DNA of 64,000 nt, taken from contig JANQLY010000003.1 of NCBI GenBank assembly GCA_028280345.1, positions 62,001 through 126,000 of the forward strand. Direction: 5' to 3'. Position numbers and translations under genes: made by a program. Below are positions 28,271 to 39,700 of this stretch, in pieces. How positions within the stretch are numbered: position 1 is the stretch's first letter; the number at the start of each line of letters is the position of its first letter. The notes under the pieces were generated by a model. The model was not told where the DNA came from. It did not search any database and worked only from the letters and a program-made list of their open reading frames with translations. The DNA comes from Pseudomonadales bacterium. Its GTDB lineage: Bacteria; Pseudomonadota; Gammaproteobacteria; Pseudomonadales; UBA7239.

Positions 28271-28354
28271 CGGGTATTTGGCTGGTGTCGTCAGTGAACG
28301 TAGACAGATGACAGGGGTCAAAAGCAGCAGGCAGAAGAGAGGCGAAAAACCGAT

Positions 28355-29494
28355 ATGGCAACGGCAATAGCAACCGACAAGGTGATTGGCACTTCTGCTG
28401 CGCAGCAGAAGGTCAACCTGTTGGGCCTGTCCGCTGTCAAAATGTCGGATTTTTTTGCTTCAATTGGTGAAAAGCCGTTTCGCAGTCAGCAGGTGATGAA
28501 ATGGATTCATCATCTCGGCGTGAGCGATTTTGCTGAAATGACCAATCTCAGCAAAGCCCTGCGCGATAAGCTGCAAGAGATTGCCTGCGTTGAGGCGCCA
28601 GTTGTGATAGAGCAACACGATTCCAAAGACGGTACTCGCAAGTGGTTGATGCAGTTATCTGGCGGCAATTGCATAGAAACTGTTTTTATTCCCGATAATG
28701 GTCGCGGCACGTTGTGCGTGTCGTCCCAGATCGGCTGCTCGCTTGATTGCAGCTTTTGTGCGACCGGCAAACAGGGCTTTAACCGCGATCTGACAACAGA
28801 TGAAATTGTTGGTCAGGTTTGGCTCGCGGCAAAATCCTTTGGCACGCTCGCGCCGAAGGTGCCGCGCAAAATTACCAATGTTGTATTAATGGGTATGGGT
28901 GAGCCGCTGTTAAATTTTGATAATGTGGTGGATGCCGTCAATATTATGATGGATGATTTTGGTTACGGGCTTTCCAAGCGTCGCGTTACACTCTCGACAT
29001 CGGGTGTGGTGCCGGAACTGGATCGGCTCGGTGACTACACTGATGTGTCGCTGGCGGTATCCCTGCACGCTCCGAATGATGCGCTGCGCAATGAGCTTGT
29101 GCCAATTAACAAAAAATACCCGATAGCGATGTTGCTTGATTCGGTTAAACGTTACCTTGACGGTTTGCCGGACACCCACCGCAAGGCAACGATTGAATAT
29201 ACTTTGATTGGTAATGTTAATGATCGCCCGGAGCACGCCCGGGAACTGGCGCAGTTGTTGCGCGATGTGCCCTGTAAAATCAATTTGATTCCGTTTAATC
29301 CCTTTTCCGGTTCCGGCTATGAAAGTGTTACGCAGCAGGCGTTGTCTACTTTTCAGAATATCCTGATCAAGGCGGGTTACACGGCGACGGTACGCTCTAC
29401 TCGTGGAGATGACATCGCGGCAGCCTGTGGTCAGTTGGCCGGTCAGGTTAATGATCGCACGCGGCGTAGTGAGCGCTATGCGCAGCGAGTATAA
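28355..29494 (+). CDS. rlmN: 23S rRNA / tRNA adenine-C2 methyltransferase RlmN
   Basis: A radical SAM enzyme that methylates A2503 of 23S rRNA and A37 of several tRNAs. The 379-residue protein carries the cluster motif Cys128-x3-Cys132-x2-Cys135 in [12 protein letters not shown], the SAM GMGEPL segment near residue 188, and a C-terminal AACGQL cysteine (near 363) that carries the methyl group with a second catalytic cysteine. The first 20 residues are variable; a start at this ATG is the simplest choice. Confidence 0.96.
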   Translation: MATAIATDKVIGTSAAQQKVNLLGLSAVKMSDFFASIGEKPFRSQQVMKWIHHLGVSDFAEMTNLSKALRDKLQEIACVEAPVVIEQHDSKDGTRKWLMQLSGGNCIETVFIPDNGRGTLCVSSQIGCSLDCSFCATGKQGFNRDLTTDEIVGQVWLAAKSFGTLAPKVPRKITNVVLMGMGEPLLNFDNVVDAVNIMMDDFGYGLSKRRVTLSTSGVVPELDRLGDYTDVSLAVSLHAPNDALRNELVPINKKYPIAMLLDSVKRYLDGLPDTHRKATIEYTLIGNVNDRPEHARELAQLLRDVPCKINLIPFNPFSGSGYESVTQQALSTFQNILIKAGYTATVRSTRGDDIAAACGQLAGQVNDRTRRSERYAQRV

Positions 29495-29556
29495 AAAGTG
29501 CGACGGGTCCGGGGATGCAAAAGTGATAAACAATGATCGGGAAGTGGGGGGATTTC

Positions 29557-30360
29557 ATGCGTAGACGACTACAACTGCTAGCGGCCTTGGCGTTGATTGG
29601 TTTTTTAACAGCCTGTGTCAGTGAGCCAACGGTTACCAGATTTAAAGACCCTTCAGCAGAAGATCTCGAACAGGCCATCGCGAATTACGTCAGTCTTGCC
29701 TATGAATTTCTCGATCAGGGCAAGCAGGATATGGCAATGGTGAATGTGCAGCGCGCAATGGAAATTGATAGTACATCGCCGTTGGCTCACAACGCGATGG
29801 CAATTATTTTTCAAACCCAGGGAGAAGAGGATAAGGCGCGTGAGAGTTTTGAAACCGCCTTGCGCTACGACAGCAGTTTTTCCCAAGGGCGTCTCAACTA
29901 CGGTAGCTTTTTGTTTTCCCAGCAAGAGTATGAAGAAGCTTGTGAGCAGTTTGCGATTGTGAGTGAGGATTCAACCTACCAGGGTAGGGCGCTGGCTTAT
30001 TTTAATCTTGGTATCTGCATGGAAGAGCTGGGTGATCTGGAGGCGGCAGAAGAAGCCTATGAGCGTTGCCTGAGTTTGTCTTCCGAATTTGATTATGCCT
30101 ATATCGGTGCCTTGCTTGAATTGGCAGAAATTCGCTATAACGAAAAGCGTTTTGCCCAGTCCAAGCAGTTATATGATGAGCACGCCGCTTTGCTGAGAAA
30201 GTACAACGGTGTGCAGTCACCACGTGCACTGTGGTTGGGTATTCGCCTCGAGCGTCTGTTTGAAAATCCGGATGCCGAAGCTAGTCTGGTGTTGTTCCTT
30301 AAAAATACCTATCCCTATTCAGAAGAGTATCTACAGTATAAAGAAGCCTTTCAGCAGTAA
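29557..30360 (+). CDS. pilF: Type IV pilus biogenesis lipoprotein PilF/PilW
   Basis: An outer-membrane pilotin lipoprotein needed for PilQ secretin assembly. The chosen ATG at 29557 starts MRRRLQLLAALALIGFLTAC with a lipobox LTAC (Cys about residue 20); the in-frame ATG at 29533 adds eight residues. After the signal come about four to five TPR units, seen in repeated AYEFLDQG, ALRYDSSFSQGRLNYGSFLF and AYEEC-like patterns across residues 40-200. It lies just before ispG; the rodZ gene often found in between is missing. Confidence 0.9.
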   Translation: MRRRLQLLAALALIGFLTACVSEPTVTRFKDPSAEDLEQAIANYVSLAYEFLDQGKQDMAMVNVQRAMEIDSTSPLAHNAMAIIFQTQGEEDKARESFETALRYDSSFSQGRLNYGSFLFSQQEYEEACEQFAIVSEDSTYQGRALAYFNLGICMEELGDLEAAEEAYERCLSLSSEFDYAYIGALLELAEIRYNEKRFAQSKQLYDEHAALLRKYNGVQSPRALWLGIRLERLFENPDAEASLVLFLKNTYPYSEEYLQYKEAFQQ

Positions 30361-30399
30361 GTCCAGTGTTTATTAAAAAACAGGTGTTTATTAAAAACG

Positions 30400-31506
30400 A
30401 TGTATAGTGAATGTCCGATAAAGCGTCGGAAAAGCCGGCAAATCACCGTGGGCAATGTGCCTGTTGGCGGTGATGCGCCCATTGCTGTGCAAAGTATGAC
30501 AAACACCGAGACTACTGATGTGGCGGCGACTGTAGCGCAAATTCGCCGTCTTGAAGATGCCGGTGCAGATATTGTGCGTGTTTCAGTGCCGTCAGAAGAT
30601 GCGGCAGAGGCGTTCGGCAAGATTCGCGAACAGGTACAAGTACCGCTCGTTGCTGATATTCATTTCGATTATAAGATTGCCTTGCGTGTGGCGGATCTTG
30701 GCGTTGACTGTCTGCGTATTAATCCGGGCAATATCGGGCGCGACGATCGTGTGCGTGCGGTGATTGACAAGGCGCGGGATAAAAATATTCCGTTGCGCAT
30801 TGGTGTGAATGCAGGGTCTATTGGCAAGGAACTGTTACGGAAATATAACGAGCCTACCGCTGATGCGATGGTGGAGTCTGCGTTTCGTCACATCGATATT
30901 CTCGACAAAATGGATTTTCAGGATTTTAAGTTAAGTCTCAAAGCCTCCGATGTGTTTATGACCGTTGAGGCCTATCGCAAAATTGCTGATCAGATCGAGC
31001 AGCCATTGCATCTGGGAATTACGGAAGCGGGTGGCCTGCGCGCCGGTACTGTGAAATCAGCGGTTGGACTTGGCATGCTGTTGATGGATGGTATTGGTGA
31101 TACCTTGCGTGTCTCGCTTGCGGCAGATCCGGTTGAAGAGATCAAGGTGGGTTTTGATATTCTCAAAAGCCTGCGCCTGCGTTCCCGTGGTATTAATTTC
31201 ATTGCTTGCCCAAGTTGTTCGCGACAGAACTTTGATGTGATTAAAACCATGAATGAACTTGAGCAGCGACTTGAGGATATTACCGTGTCGATGGACGTGG
31301 CGGTTATCGGTTGCATTGTTAACGGGCCTGGAGAAGCGAAGATTGCCGATATCGGTTTGACCGGTGGCACACCGAAAAACCTGGTTTATTTAAATGGTGA
31401 AACCAGTCATAAGGTTGATAATGAAAACCTGCTTGATGAGCTGGAAAAGCTTGTGCGAGAGAAAGCCGATCAGCAGCAATCTGATTTGATTCACAAGCAG
31501 GGTTAG
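30400..31506 (+). CDS. ispG: 4-hydroxy-3-methylbut-2-enyl diphosphate synthase (flavodoxin)
   Basis: Performs the penultimate step of the MEP isoprenoid pathway with a [4Fe-4S] cluster. The 368-residue protein shows [12 protein letters not shown] near the N terminus, the cluster cysteines in IACPSCSRQ and [11 protein letters not shown], and the barrel motif RINPGNIG. Being an Fe-S enzyme, it depends on the assembly locus upstream. It is followed after 15 bases by hisS, as in many relatives. Confidence 0.97.
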   Translation: MYSECPIKRRKSRQITVGNVPVGGDAPIAVQSMTNTETTDVAATVAQIRRLEDAGADIVRVSVPSEDAAEAFGKIREQVQVPLVADIHFDYKIALRVADLGVDCLRINPGNIGRDDRVRAVIDKARDKNIPLRIGVNAGSIGKELLRKYNEPTADAMVESAFRHIDILDKMDFQDFKLSLKASDVFMTVEAYRKIADQIEQPLHLGITEAGGLRAGTVKSAVGLGMLLMDGIGDTLRVSLAADPVEEIKVGFDILKSLRLRSRGINFIACPSCSRQNFDVIKTMNELEQRLEDITVSMDVAVIGCIVNGPGEAKIADIGLTGGTPKNLVYLNGETSHKVDNENLLDELEKLVREKADQQQSDLIHKQG

Positions 31507-31521
31507 GGTGGCATAGTAGCG

Positions 31522-32796
31522 ATGAAAAAAATTCAAGCCATCCGCGGTATGTACGATTTGTTGCCAGAGCAGACAGTATTGTGGCAGTACGTTGAAGCAG
31601 CAGCGATGGAAGTGTTGCAAAGCTATGGCTATCGCGAAATCCGCTTTCCGGTTCTCGAACAAACAGAATTATTCAAGCGCTCAATCGGTGAGGTTACCGA
31701 TATTGTTGAAAAGGAAATGTATACGTTTGAAGATCGTAACGGCGATAGTCTGACCTTGCGCCCGGAAGGTACGGCGTGTTGTGTACGCGCTTGCGAAGAG
31801 CACGGCTTGTTGTATAACCAGACACAGCGTTTGTGGTATATGGGGCCAATGTTTCGCCATGAGCGTCCCCAGAAAGGGCGTCAACGTCAGTTTCACCAGA
31901 TTGGTGTTGAAGCGTTTGGTATGGAAGGGCCGGACATTGATGCGGAAGTGATTTTGTTGACGGCACGACTCTGGCGCGCTCTGGGTCTTGATGCTGCGGT
32001 GACCTTGCAGCTTAATTCACTGGGTTCAAATGCAGCGCGGGCCGCGTATAAAGATGCGTTGGTGGATTATTTGCAGTCGTGTCGCGATCAGCTTGACGAA
32101 GATAGTCAGCGCCGCCTTGAAAGTAATCCGCTGCGTATTCTCGATAGCAAGAATGAGAAAACCCAGGCTCTGTTGGCAGATGCGCCATGCTTGCTTGATC
32201 ATCTTGATGATGAATCAAAACAGCATTTTGAGCGCCTGCAGGAGCTTCTGAATGAGAGTAGTGTGGCATTCGAGGTAAATCCGAAGCTGGTGCGCGGACT
32301 CGATTACTACAATCGCACGGTGTTTGAATGGGTGACCGACAAACTGGGTGCGCAAGGTACGGTGTGTGCAGGTGGTCGCTACGATGGGCTCGTTGAGCAG
32401 CTCGGCGGGCGTGCAACACCGGCGGTGGGGTTTGGCCTGGGCATGGAGCGACTGGTGTTACTGCTTGAGGAGTTGGGGCTGGTGCCGGATGCGCTTGAGC
32501 AGAATGTAGATATCTATATAGTTGCTGTTGGTGATACGGCGGTAAACAGGGCTTTGCAAGTATCGGAAGTCTTGCGTGACGAGATGCCCCATTGGCGTTT
32601 GCAGATGCACTGTGGGGGTGGTAGTTTTAAAAGCCAGATGAAAAAGGCCGATAAGAGTACAGCAACTCTCGCGTTGATATTGGGTGAGGATGAATTGGCC
32701 AATAATGTTGTCAGTGTGAAATTTTTACGTGAAGACAAACCGCAGCAACAGATTGCAATAGCCGACCTGGTCGGTGTATTGCAGACGGCTGTGTAA
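31522..32796 (+). CDS. hisS: Histidyl-tRNA synthetase
   Basis: A class II aminoacyl-tRNA synthetase of 424 residues. Motif 1 lies around [17 protein letters not shown], motif 2 around [21 protein letters not shown], the HisA signature [15 protein letters not shown] is intact and motif 3 is GFGLGMERL. The C-terminal anticodon-binding domain begins near residue 330. It belongs to the ispG-hisS-yfgM-bamB-der series. Confidence 0.98.
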   Translation: MKKIQAIRGMYDLLPEQTVLWQYVEAAAMEVLQSYGYREIRFPVLEQTELFKRSIGEVTDIVEKEMYTFEDRNGDSLTLRPEGTACCVRACEEHGLLYNQTQRLWYMGPMFRHERPQKGRQRQFHQIGVEAFGMEGPDIDAEVILLTARLWRALGLDAAVTLQLNSLGSNAARAAYKDALVDYLQSCRDQLDEDSQRRLESNPLRILDSKNEKTQALLADAPCLLDHLDDESKQHFERLQELLNESSVAFEVNPKLVRGLDYYNRTVFEWVTDKLGAQGTVCAGGRYDGLVEQLGGRATPAVGFGLGMERLVLLLEELGLVPDALEQNVDIYIVAVGDTAVNRALQVSEVLRDEMPHWRLQMHCGGGSFKSQMKKADKSTATLALILGEDELANNVVSVKFLREDKPQQQIAIADLVGVLQTAV

Positions 32797-32843
32797 TAAA
32801 TATTAACTGGATGAATTAATCGGTAAATTAACAGGAGCTTAAA

Positions 32844-33581
32844 GTGGTACAGACAGAAGAAGAACAGTTAGCTTTATTTAGGAGATGGTGGGAAGAGAAT
32901 GGCCGGGCGCTTGTTGTCGGAGTTGTGCTCGCTGTTGGTGTCTTTTTTGGTTGGGAAAGTTGGCAGGGTCACCAGCAAAATCAGTCCGAGAGCGCTTCTG
33001 AGCTTTATACGGAATTGATGGAGCAGATGTTTACCGAGCAGGGCGCAGTAGATACTACGCAGCTGGATCAGTCTCGCGAAACTGCCGAGATGCTTCGCGA
33101 TGATTATGGTTCAACTTTTTATGGTCAGTCTGCATCATTGATGTTGGCAAAAATTGCCGTGGAGCAAAATGACTTGCCGCGAGCGCAACAGGAACTCGAA
33201 ATGCTGTTGCAAAAGAACCTTGATGACACGCTGCGTTATACCGCGAAACTGCGCCTGGCGAGAGTGCTTAGTGCGACAGGTGAATATGAAAAGGCGCTAG
33301 CGCAGACTCGCGAAGATGTACCGCAGGCTTTTGTGGCTGCGTTTGCGGAAGTGCGTGGTGATGTTCTCGCTTTGCAGGGGCACAAGATGGAAGCGCGCAA
33401 GGCCTACCAGGAAGCGATTGATAATCTGAGTGATGTTCAGGGAAACAGGCTGGATATGATCAAGTTGAAAATGGATGAGCAGGCGCGTCTTCAGGTAGCA
33501 GAGCAGTCTGAAGATGAAGCAGTAAATGAGGCTGCTGGAGAAGCTGCAATTGAAACAAGCAATGAGAAGGAAGAGGGTTAA
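32844..33581 (+). CDS. yfgM: YfgM-type TPR protein (SecYEG ancillary subunit)
   Basis: A 245-residue inner-membrane protein starting at GTG, with a short cytoplasmic start (EEEQLALFRRWWEENG), one helix at about residues 24-42 and a periplasmic TPR-like domain with repeats such as LARVLSATGEYEKALAQ. YfgM associates with SecYEG and hands exported proteins to periplasmic chaperones. The C-terminal tail (residues 210-245) is very rich in Glu and Ala. Its TAA overlaps the bamB ATG by one base. Confidence 0.92.
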   Translation: MVQTEEEQLALFRRWWEENGRALVVGVVLAVGVFFGWESWQGHQQNQSESASELYTELMEQMFTEQGAVDTTQLDQSRETAEMLRDDYGSTFYGQSASLMLAKIAVEQNDLPRAQQELEMLLQKNLDDTLRYTAKLRLARVLSATGEYEKALAQTREDVPQAFVAAFAEVRGDVLALQGHKMEARKAYQEAIDNLSDVQGNRLDMIKLKMDEQARLQVAEQSEDEAVNEAAGEAAIETSNEKEEG

Positions 33582-34732
33582 TGCAGAACCTGTCCCGTGT
33601 ATTACTGATTGTGCTGGCTTTTGTAGTCGGTGGTTGTTCGTGGTTTTCCAAGGAGGACAAGATTGAGCCAGATGAACTGGTAGATATTGAATCGACGATC
33701 AAGATAAAAAAGCAATGGTCTGTTGATGTTGGCAGCCAGGGTAAGGATGAATTGTATACACGTCTCTTGCCTGCGATAGATGGAGACCGTATTTATGCAG
33801 CCAGTATCAAAGGTACGGTAACGGCTTATGATCGTCGTGAGGGTGATGAAATATGGGATACCAATATCAAGGAAACGATTACCAGTGCGGTAGGAGCCGG
33901 CTCCGGGGTCGTGCTTGTCGGCACGATTAATGGTGATCTTGTAGCGCTGAGCCAACTGGATGGTGAAGAGCAATGGCGCACGAATCTGACCAGTGAGATG
34001 CTTGCTGCGGCCCAGGCTTCTGGGAGTGTGGTTGTTGCCCAGACCATTGATGGCAAAGTGATGGGGGTTGATCTCAACACTGGAAAACGCCTTTGGGGTT
34101 ATACCGCAGCAATGCCGGCATTGACATTGCGTGGCTCTGGTACGCCGGCGCTGGTTGGTAATATCGGTTACTTTGGTTTTGCCAGTGGCAAGGTAGTGGC
34201 GCTGGATGTGGAAACCGGTCTGTTGGTCTGGCAACAACAGGCTGCCTATCCGGAAGGGCGCACTGAGTTGGAGCGTTTGGTTGATTTTGATGGCAAGCCG
34301 CTGGTGATTGGCAAGGAGCTTTACGTCGCCAGTTACCAGGGGCGCGCAGTGGCGATGGATAGAATGCAGGGGCGTGCAATGTGGGCGGAGGAAATATCAA
34401 CCGCTGGCGGTCTCGCCTATGGGCAGGGCAATATTTACCTGAGTCAGGATGATGATACAGTCACAGCCCTGCGTATGGCGAGTGGGCGTAGTGCCTGGGA
34501 GAATGACCAGATGTCCTATCGCCAGTTGTCTACGCCTGCGGTTGTTGATGACTATGTAGCGGTAGCAGACTTTGAAGGTTACGTACATTTTCTCAATGCA
34601 GAGGATGGCACTTTCGCAGGGCGTTATGATGTAGGGGCTGGTGTGCGCAATGATTTGCAGAGCGATGGCAATATCCTCTACGTTCTGAGTAATAGCGGCA
34701 GACTTGTAGCGCTGACGGTAGAAAAGAAATAG
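33581..34732 (+). CDS. bamB: Outer membrane assembly lipoprotein BamB
   Basis: A component of the BAM complex that inserts beta-barrel proteins. It has 383 residues, a signal peptide ending in the lipobox VGGC (Cys about residue 19), and PQQ-like beta-propeller repeats seen as recurring ALDVETGLLVWQQ, AMDRMQGRAMWA and ALRMASGRSAWE segments. It is translationally coupled to yfgM and followed by der, the classical order. Confidence 0.96.
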   Translation: MQNLSRVLLIVLAFVVGGCSWFSKEDKIEPDELVDIESTIKIKKQWSVDVGSQGKDELYTRLLPAIDGDRIYAASIKGTVTAYDRREGDEIWDTNIKETITSAVGAGSGVVLVGTINGDLVALSQLDGEEQWRTNLTSEMLAAAQASGSVVVAQTIDGKVMGVDLNTGKRLWGYTAAMPALTLRGSGTPALVGNIGYFGFASGKVVALDVETGLLVWQQQAAYPEGRTELERLVDFDGKPLVIGKELYVASYQGRAVAMDRMQGRAMWAEEISTAGGLAYGQGNIYLSQDDDTVTALRMASGRSAWENDQMSYRQLSTPAVVDDYVAVADFEGYVHFLNAEDGTFAGRYDVGAGVRNDLQSDGNILYVLSNSGRLVALTVEKK

Positions 34733-34795
34733 CTGATACCTGGCGTCATGTAATGATGCCGGTGTCAAACTCTCCAATTGTGTGGAATAACGACC

Positions 34796-36190
34796 GTGAT
34801 ACCTGTGATCGCGCTGGTAGGGCGCCCCAATGTTGGCAAGTCAACGCTGTTTAATCGGCTCACCCGTAGTCGGGATGCGATAGTGGCTGACTTTCCGGGT
34901 CTGACACGGGACAGAAAATACGGCGAAGCAAAAATTAATAACAAGCGTTGTATTTTGATTGATACCGGCGGTATTACCGGTGACGAAGAAGGTATCGATT
35001 CTGCAATGGCTGAGCAGTCCATGCTTGCGATCGATGAAGCAGATCATATTCTCTTTCTTGTCGATGCTCGCGATGGCATTACTGCCATTGATGAGATGCT
35101 CGCCGACGTATTACGTAATAAAAACAAATCGGCCACGGTGGTGGTCAACAAGGTGGATGGCCTTGATGCGGATACTGTGAGCGGTGAGTTTTATCAATTA
35201 GGACTCGGTGATATAGAAACGATTTCCGCAACCCAGGGGCGAGGGGTAAAAAGTCTGTTTGCCAAACTCATGGAAGCTTACCCGGAAGAAGAGGAAGTTG
35301 AGCAGAAGAAACGCCGCGGTACGCGCATTGCGGTAGTTGGCCGGCCCAATGTTGGCAAGTCAACATTGGTTAACCGCCTGCTTGGTGAAGATCGTGTGGT
35401 TGTGTACGATGAGCCCGGTACAACTCGCGACAGTGTCTATATTGACTATGAACGCAATGACAAAAATTACACGCTGATTGATACGGCGGGGGTGCGTCGG
35501 CGTAAGAACATCAAGTTAGTAGTAGAAAAATTTTCAATTGTTAAAACGTTGCAAGCGATCAGTGATGCGAATGTTGTCGTGTTAATGATTGATGCGCGGG
35601 AAGGTCTTGTCGACCAGGATTTGCACTTGCTTGGGCAGGTAATTGAGGCAGGGCGTGCCCTTGTGCTTGCAATTAATAAATGGGATGGTCTTGAACACGA
35701 ACAAAAAGACTGGATCAAGCGAGAGCTGGAGCGCCGTTTGCGATTTATCGATTATGCCGCCCTGCATTTTATCTCTGCCTTGCACGGTTCCGGTGTTGGC
35801 AAGCTCTATGAGTCTATTGATCAGGCGTACGAGTCTGCCTACGGCGAATTTAAAACGCCGCTTTTAACTCGTATTTTGCAAGATGCCGTGGATGATCATC
35901 CGCCGCCATTGGCCAATGGTCGCCGTATTAAGTTGCGCTATGCCCATGCCGGGGGTAGTAATCCGCCGCGTATTATTATTCACGGCAATCAGGTAGATAA
36001 GGTGCCATCGCACTACGCGCGTTATCTGGAAAAAACCTTTCGCCGCTGTCTGAATCTGGTGGGCACACCAATCAAGATTGAGTTTCGCAGTGGTGATAAT
36101 CCCTATGAAGGGCGCAAAAACAAGCTGACCGGGCGCCAGGTGAAAAAACGCCAGCGTATGATGCGGCATATTAAAAAGAAGAAAAAGTAG
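34796..36190 (+). CDS. der: GTPase Der (EngA), ribosome assembly
   Basis: An essential double-G-domain GTPase for 50S maturation. The GTG at 34796 gives the family start (M)[16 protein letters not shown] and 464 residues; a TTG six codons earlier is less likely. Both domains have intact P-loops (GRPNVGKST, twice), DTGG/DTAG G3 motifs and NKVD/NKWD G4 motifs, and a KH-like C-terminal domain rich in Lys follows. It ends the series; a 516-base AT-rich gap follows. Confidence 0.97.
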   Translation: MIPVIALVGRPNVGKSTLFNRLTRSRDAIVADFPGLTRDRKYGEAKINNKRCILIDTGGITGDEEGIDSAMAEQSMLAIDEADHILFLVDARDGITAIDEMLADVLRNKNKSATVVVNKVDGLDADTVSGEFYQLGLGDIETISATQGRGVKSLFAKLMEAYPEEEEVEQKKRRGTRIAVVGRPNVGKSTLVNRLLGEDRVVVYDEPGTTRDSVYIDYERNDKNYTLIDTAGVRRRKNIKLVVEKFSIVKTLQAISDANVVVLMIDAREGLVDQDLHLLGQVIEAGRALVLAINKWDGLEHEQKDWIKRELERRLRFIDYAALHFISALHGSGVGKLYESIDQAYESAYGEFKTPLLTRILQDAVDDHPPPLANGRRIKLRYAHAGGSNPPRIIIHGNQVDKVPSHYARYLEKTFRRCLNLVGTPIKIEFRSGDNPYEGRKNKLTGRQVKKRQRMMRHIKKKKK

Positions 36191-36706
36191 AACTGGCATA
36201 TAGGCTTTGTCTGTGGGCTAAGCGATTGATTTTAAAGGCTTACTTTTTTGACGTTTTTTTGATATTGATTGTTGTATTTATTTTGTCATATTTTTCGAGT
36301 ATGGTGCTGGTGTCTGGTTGGTGTGTTGAGTTTTTGGGATAAACCTTTTACAAAAGGGAGCTGACCTGTTATTTGGTGGTGCCGTAGTACTTTCCCCTGA
36401 GTTAATGTATAAGTTTTTGGCTGAGCGGTTCTGGAAGAATGCAGAATAAGTTGTAAGTTACTTGTATGTGTTTTTCTGGCTCTAACGGCTAATAGAAAGA
36501 AGACTTATCGTGGTAAAAAGCCAGTCTGTTTATTAATAGCTGTAAATAATTTGTTGTGCCGGTAATGTCGGCGTTTGTCTGATCTGTTGAACAAGGCGGG
36601 TGTGTTTCTGTGCCTTGTCTCGGTTGTTGTGGTTGGTGGAATGGTGTGCCAGGGCATGGCAAATTATGGATGTATAAAAATTAACGTAAATCTAAAGGAG
36701 ATAGCT
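36191..36706 (+). other. AT-rich leader region before the large secreted protein
   Basis: This 516-base stretch is poorer in G and C than the genes on either side. No known RNA family or clear promoter was recognised. An open frame runs through its end from 36575 but has no family resemblance and no good ribosome-binding site before that codon, so the strong AAAGGAG at 36694-36700 was taken to define the true start of the next gene at 36707. An unidentified cis-acting RNA is possible. Confidence 0.4.
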
Positions 36707-39700
36707 GTGAAAATAAATATACTTTTTCAATGTTTTAAATGGGTGGCAGGCCTATGTGGCTTGTCAATTGTGGTGATACCTGTCCTGTCGTTAGCCTATG
36801 ATATAAAGCCACAGGCTGCATCGGCGAGTACGACCGCAAGTGTTACTAATAGCGGTAATGATAGAATTCTGACCGCTGCTATTGGCAGTACCAAGATTAA
36901 CTACAAAATTACTGATCCGTCGACAAATAATGGCCTTATCCATATTGAAGCCTGTTATGACTCGACAGCAAATTGTGGTTCTTCAACGACCAACCCCTGG
37001 GTGCCGGTGGTCAATGGCATGGGACCACGTATTCAGCATGATTTTGATTCCTTTAAGGATTTGTCAAAGCTGTATGATCCGCAGGACTTTGCCGGAAACA
37101 GTGTAACTGACAGTATCGTGGACTGTGATCCAGGAACCGGAGGTACGCAGAGCTTGTGTACCAGCGGTAATACGGTAGTGTCTGATATCAAGTTTACGCT
37201 GAGCGGCCAGAATATGACGATTCATTATGTATTTTCAATCGTCGGCTATTCTTTGAAAATTGATGTGACGTCTGATCATTCCTCGGATAATTCCGGAACA
37301 TTTGGTAATGATAGTGTTAATGATGATGAGGAGGGTATTGTTGGTGTCAATACCGGTTGGGCAGAAGCACCTTCTACCGTGTCGAGTACAAACTATAATG
37401 GTGTGGTTGGCAATATACCCTATATGCCGGAAGGGGTAGCGATATTTGCAAAAAACAGCGGTACGATTATCGGTGCTTCTACGGTCTATATTGATCCGGC
37501 CCAGAGTAATGCCTCTGAAATCAAACGTGGTGTTGCGGCGTTTGATAATGATAGCAATACGGTTTATGGCCCTGGTGATGAGCTCTATGCCCATGGCCGC
37601 AGTTTGTATTACCCAGAAACAGAAGCTAACGGTGGTGACTTTAACGACATTGATGAAGTGGTTTATGTTACCTATGCCGATAATCTCAGTGATCTATACC
37701 CAAAAGCGGGCCTAAGTAGCTCAAAAGAAGAGGGTGATCAAGATTTTCGCGAGCGTCTGGTAATGGATGCGGGTAACCACCAGCTCTATTTCGGGCATAA
37801 TGCGATTGCGCTGGATTGGACAGCGCCAGCGGAACCCGTTAGTGGTGATTATACGAATGCAGAGCCGCGGCTTGAAGTGGCTACAACATCTGGCGCCGGC
37901 TCATCGGCAGATAACTTTCATGTACTACTGATTCATATTGATGATGATACGGCAGATGAAACGGTGCTATTGGATTTGATTGTCGAGGAAGGAGATAGCG
38001 CGACAACCTATAATGCGGCGGATACCACGTTTGATGAGGGTGATATTTTTCGTACTGAGCTGATTAAACTTGATGAAGATGCCGCTGATCCTGAAATTAA
38101 TTTTAAGTTTATTGTCGATACCGAAAATGCTGGAAAAGTGCTGACCAATTCAGATCCCGGTGATGGCGACTATACCAACTCTGAATACAAGCGTATTGAG
38201 GTGTTTTTTGGCGCCGAGCTGAATATGACTTCGGATAGCTGCGCGAATACCTGTTGGGAGAGCCCCCTGAATCCCGATTCTGGTGCCTATGTTGATGACA
38301 CTGTATACACCGCTGGTAATCCTTCTTTTTCCGAAACTCCGACGTTTGATGGTTATAAGTTAACCGATTGGTTGCGCAACTATTCCAACGGTCAGCGTAT
38401 GATCGAGCAGTTCTCGGAATATGGTATGGATGAGCTGGCGATTGTTTATCATGAGTGGCAGACCTCTGGTGTAGATCGTGACTACCCCTATCAATATCCG
38501 TTTGAGGATGGTGATACCCGCACCCATACCGGCTTCAGCTCTTTTGAAGACGATGGCTATGGTGGTCCAGCCGCGGGAAGTATTGGCAAATACGGCTCTG
38601 TTGCCGAGATCGATGACATGATAGAAGCGGCGGCGGACAAGGATATCTTGCTGTTTTTACATCTGAACTTTTCTGACTGTGCGCGCACTGGTGCAAGTAC
38701 GGACTGTGTGAAAGCGGCAAAAGACAGCGATGGCAACGGCAAAATGATCTTTGATGATTTTGGTCACGGTATGAATGTAATGAGTATTGCAGATCGTCAG
38801 ACCGCGTTTGATGATGAGGATGCGAGCATTGATACGGAAAACCTTGATGATGTTTATGATAATACCGGTTTTTACCTTGATGTTATCGCGGCCTTGCCGT
38901 TGACTACGGCACTGGATTTTGATGATCTCAGCGATGTGAATACGCTTTCCGAAGCCTACACGGAAACGGTAGAGCTGATTGAATCGGTTAAGGCCCGTAG
39001 TCGTCGTCTCACTAGTAACACAAAAAACGATATTGTTGTCGGTGAAGGGCGTGACAAAAATGATCGCTCCGACAGCTATTTTGCCGGTGCTTATGACGGC
39101 ACGGAGCGTGAGATCGAGGGACGTGTATACGCCGATATTTTACCGGAATACGAATTGGAAGTGATTCGCCCGGATATGTTTAACCATGGCATGGGTTATT
39201 ATCGACGTTATTTTAATCAAACCGACAACCGTGGTGGTACAGAGCTGGATGTGTCGCTGCAGATGGCAGCGGACTACCGGGCATCACAAATGGCTTATGG
39301 TCATGCCGGTTTGCTCAGCGATCGTTTTGTATTGCATACCGGGGTTGATTATATGGATATGTATAGCATGGATTACTGGCTGATGCGTGCGTTACAGGAA
39401 CAATATAAAGACGCGGATGTTAGCACTATCACTTTTGTTGATGAGAGTAATACGGATATTACCAGTGATAGTCTGACAATGTTGTTTAAGGATTTAAAAG
39501 GTAATCTGAAGGCGAATGATTCCCGTGTGCGTATTGAGTATGCCAATGGTTTAAAAGTGTATATTAATCGAGGCTTTCCGGAGGATATTTACAATTCCGT
39601 GTCGGACTTTTCTCCATATCGCTTTGCTGGAGGCGCTGGTATGACTTATCGTGATTGGAGATACTACCATGACAATGGTTCTTATTTGTTGCATATGAAT

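Noticed and set aside
36575..36706. Upstream extension of the large secreted protein to 36575
   Set aside because: The extension contains a second hydrophobic stretch but no Shine-Dalgarno before 36575, whereas AAAGGAG precedes the GTG at 36707 at ideal spacing and gives a normal signal peptide.
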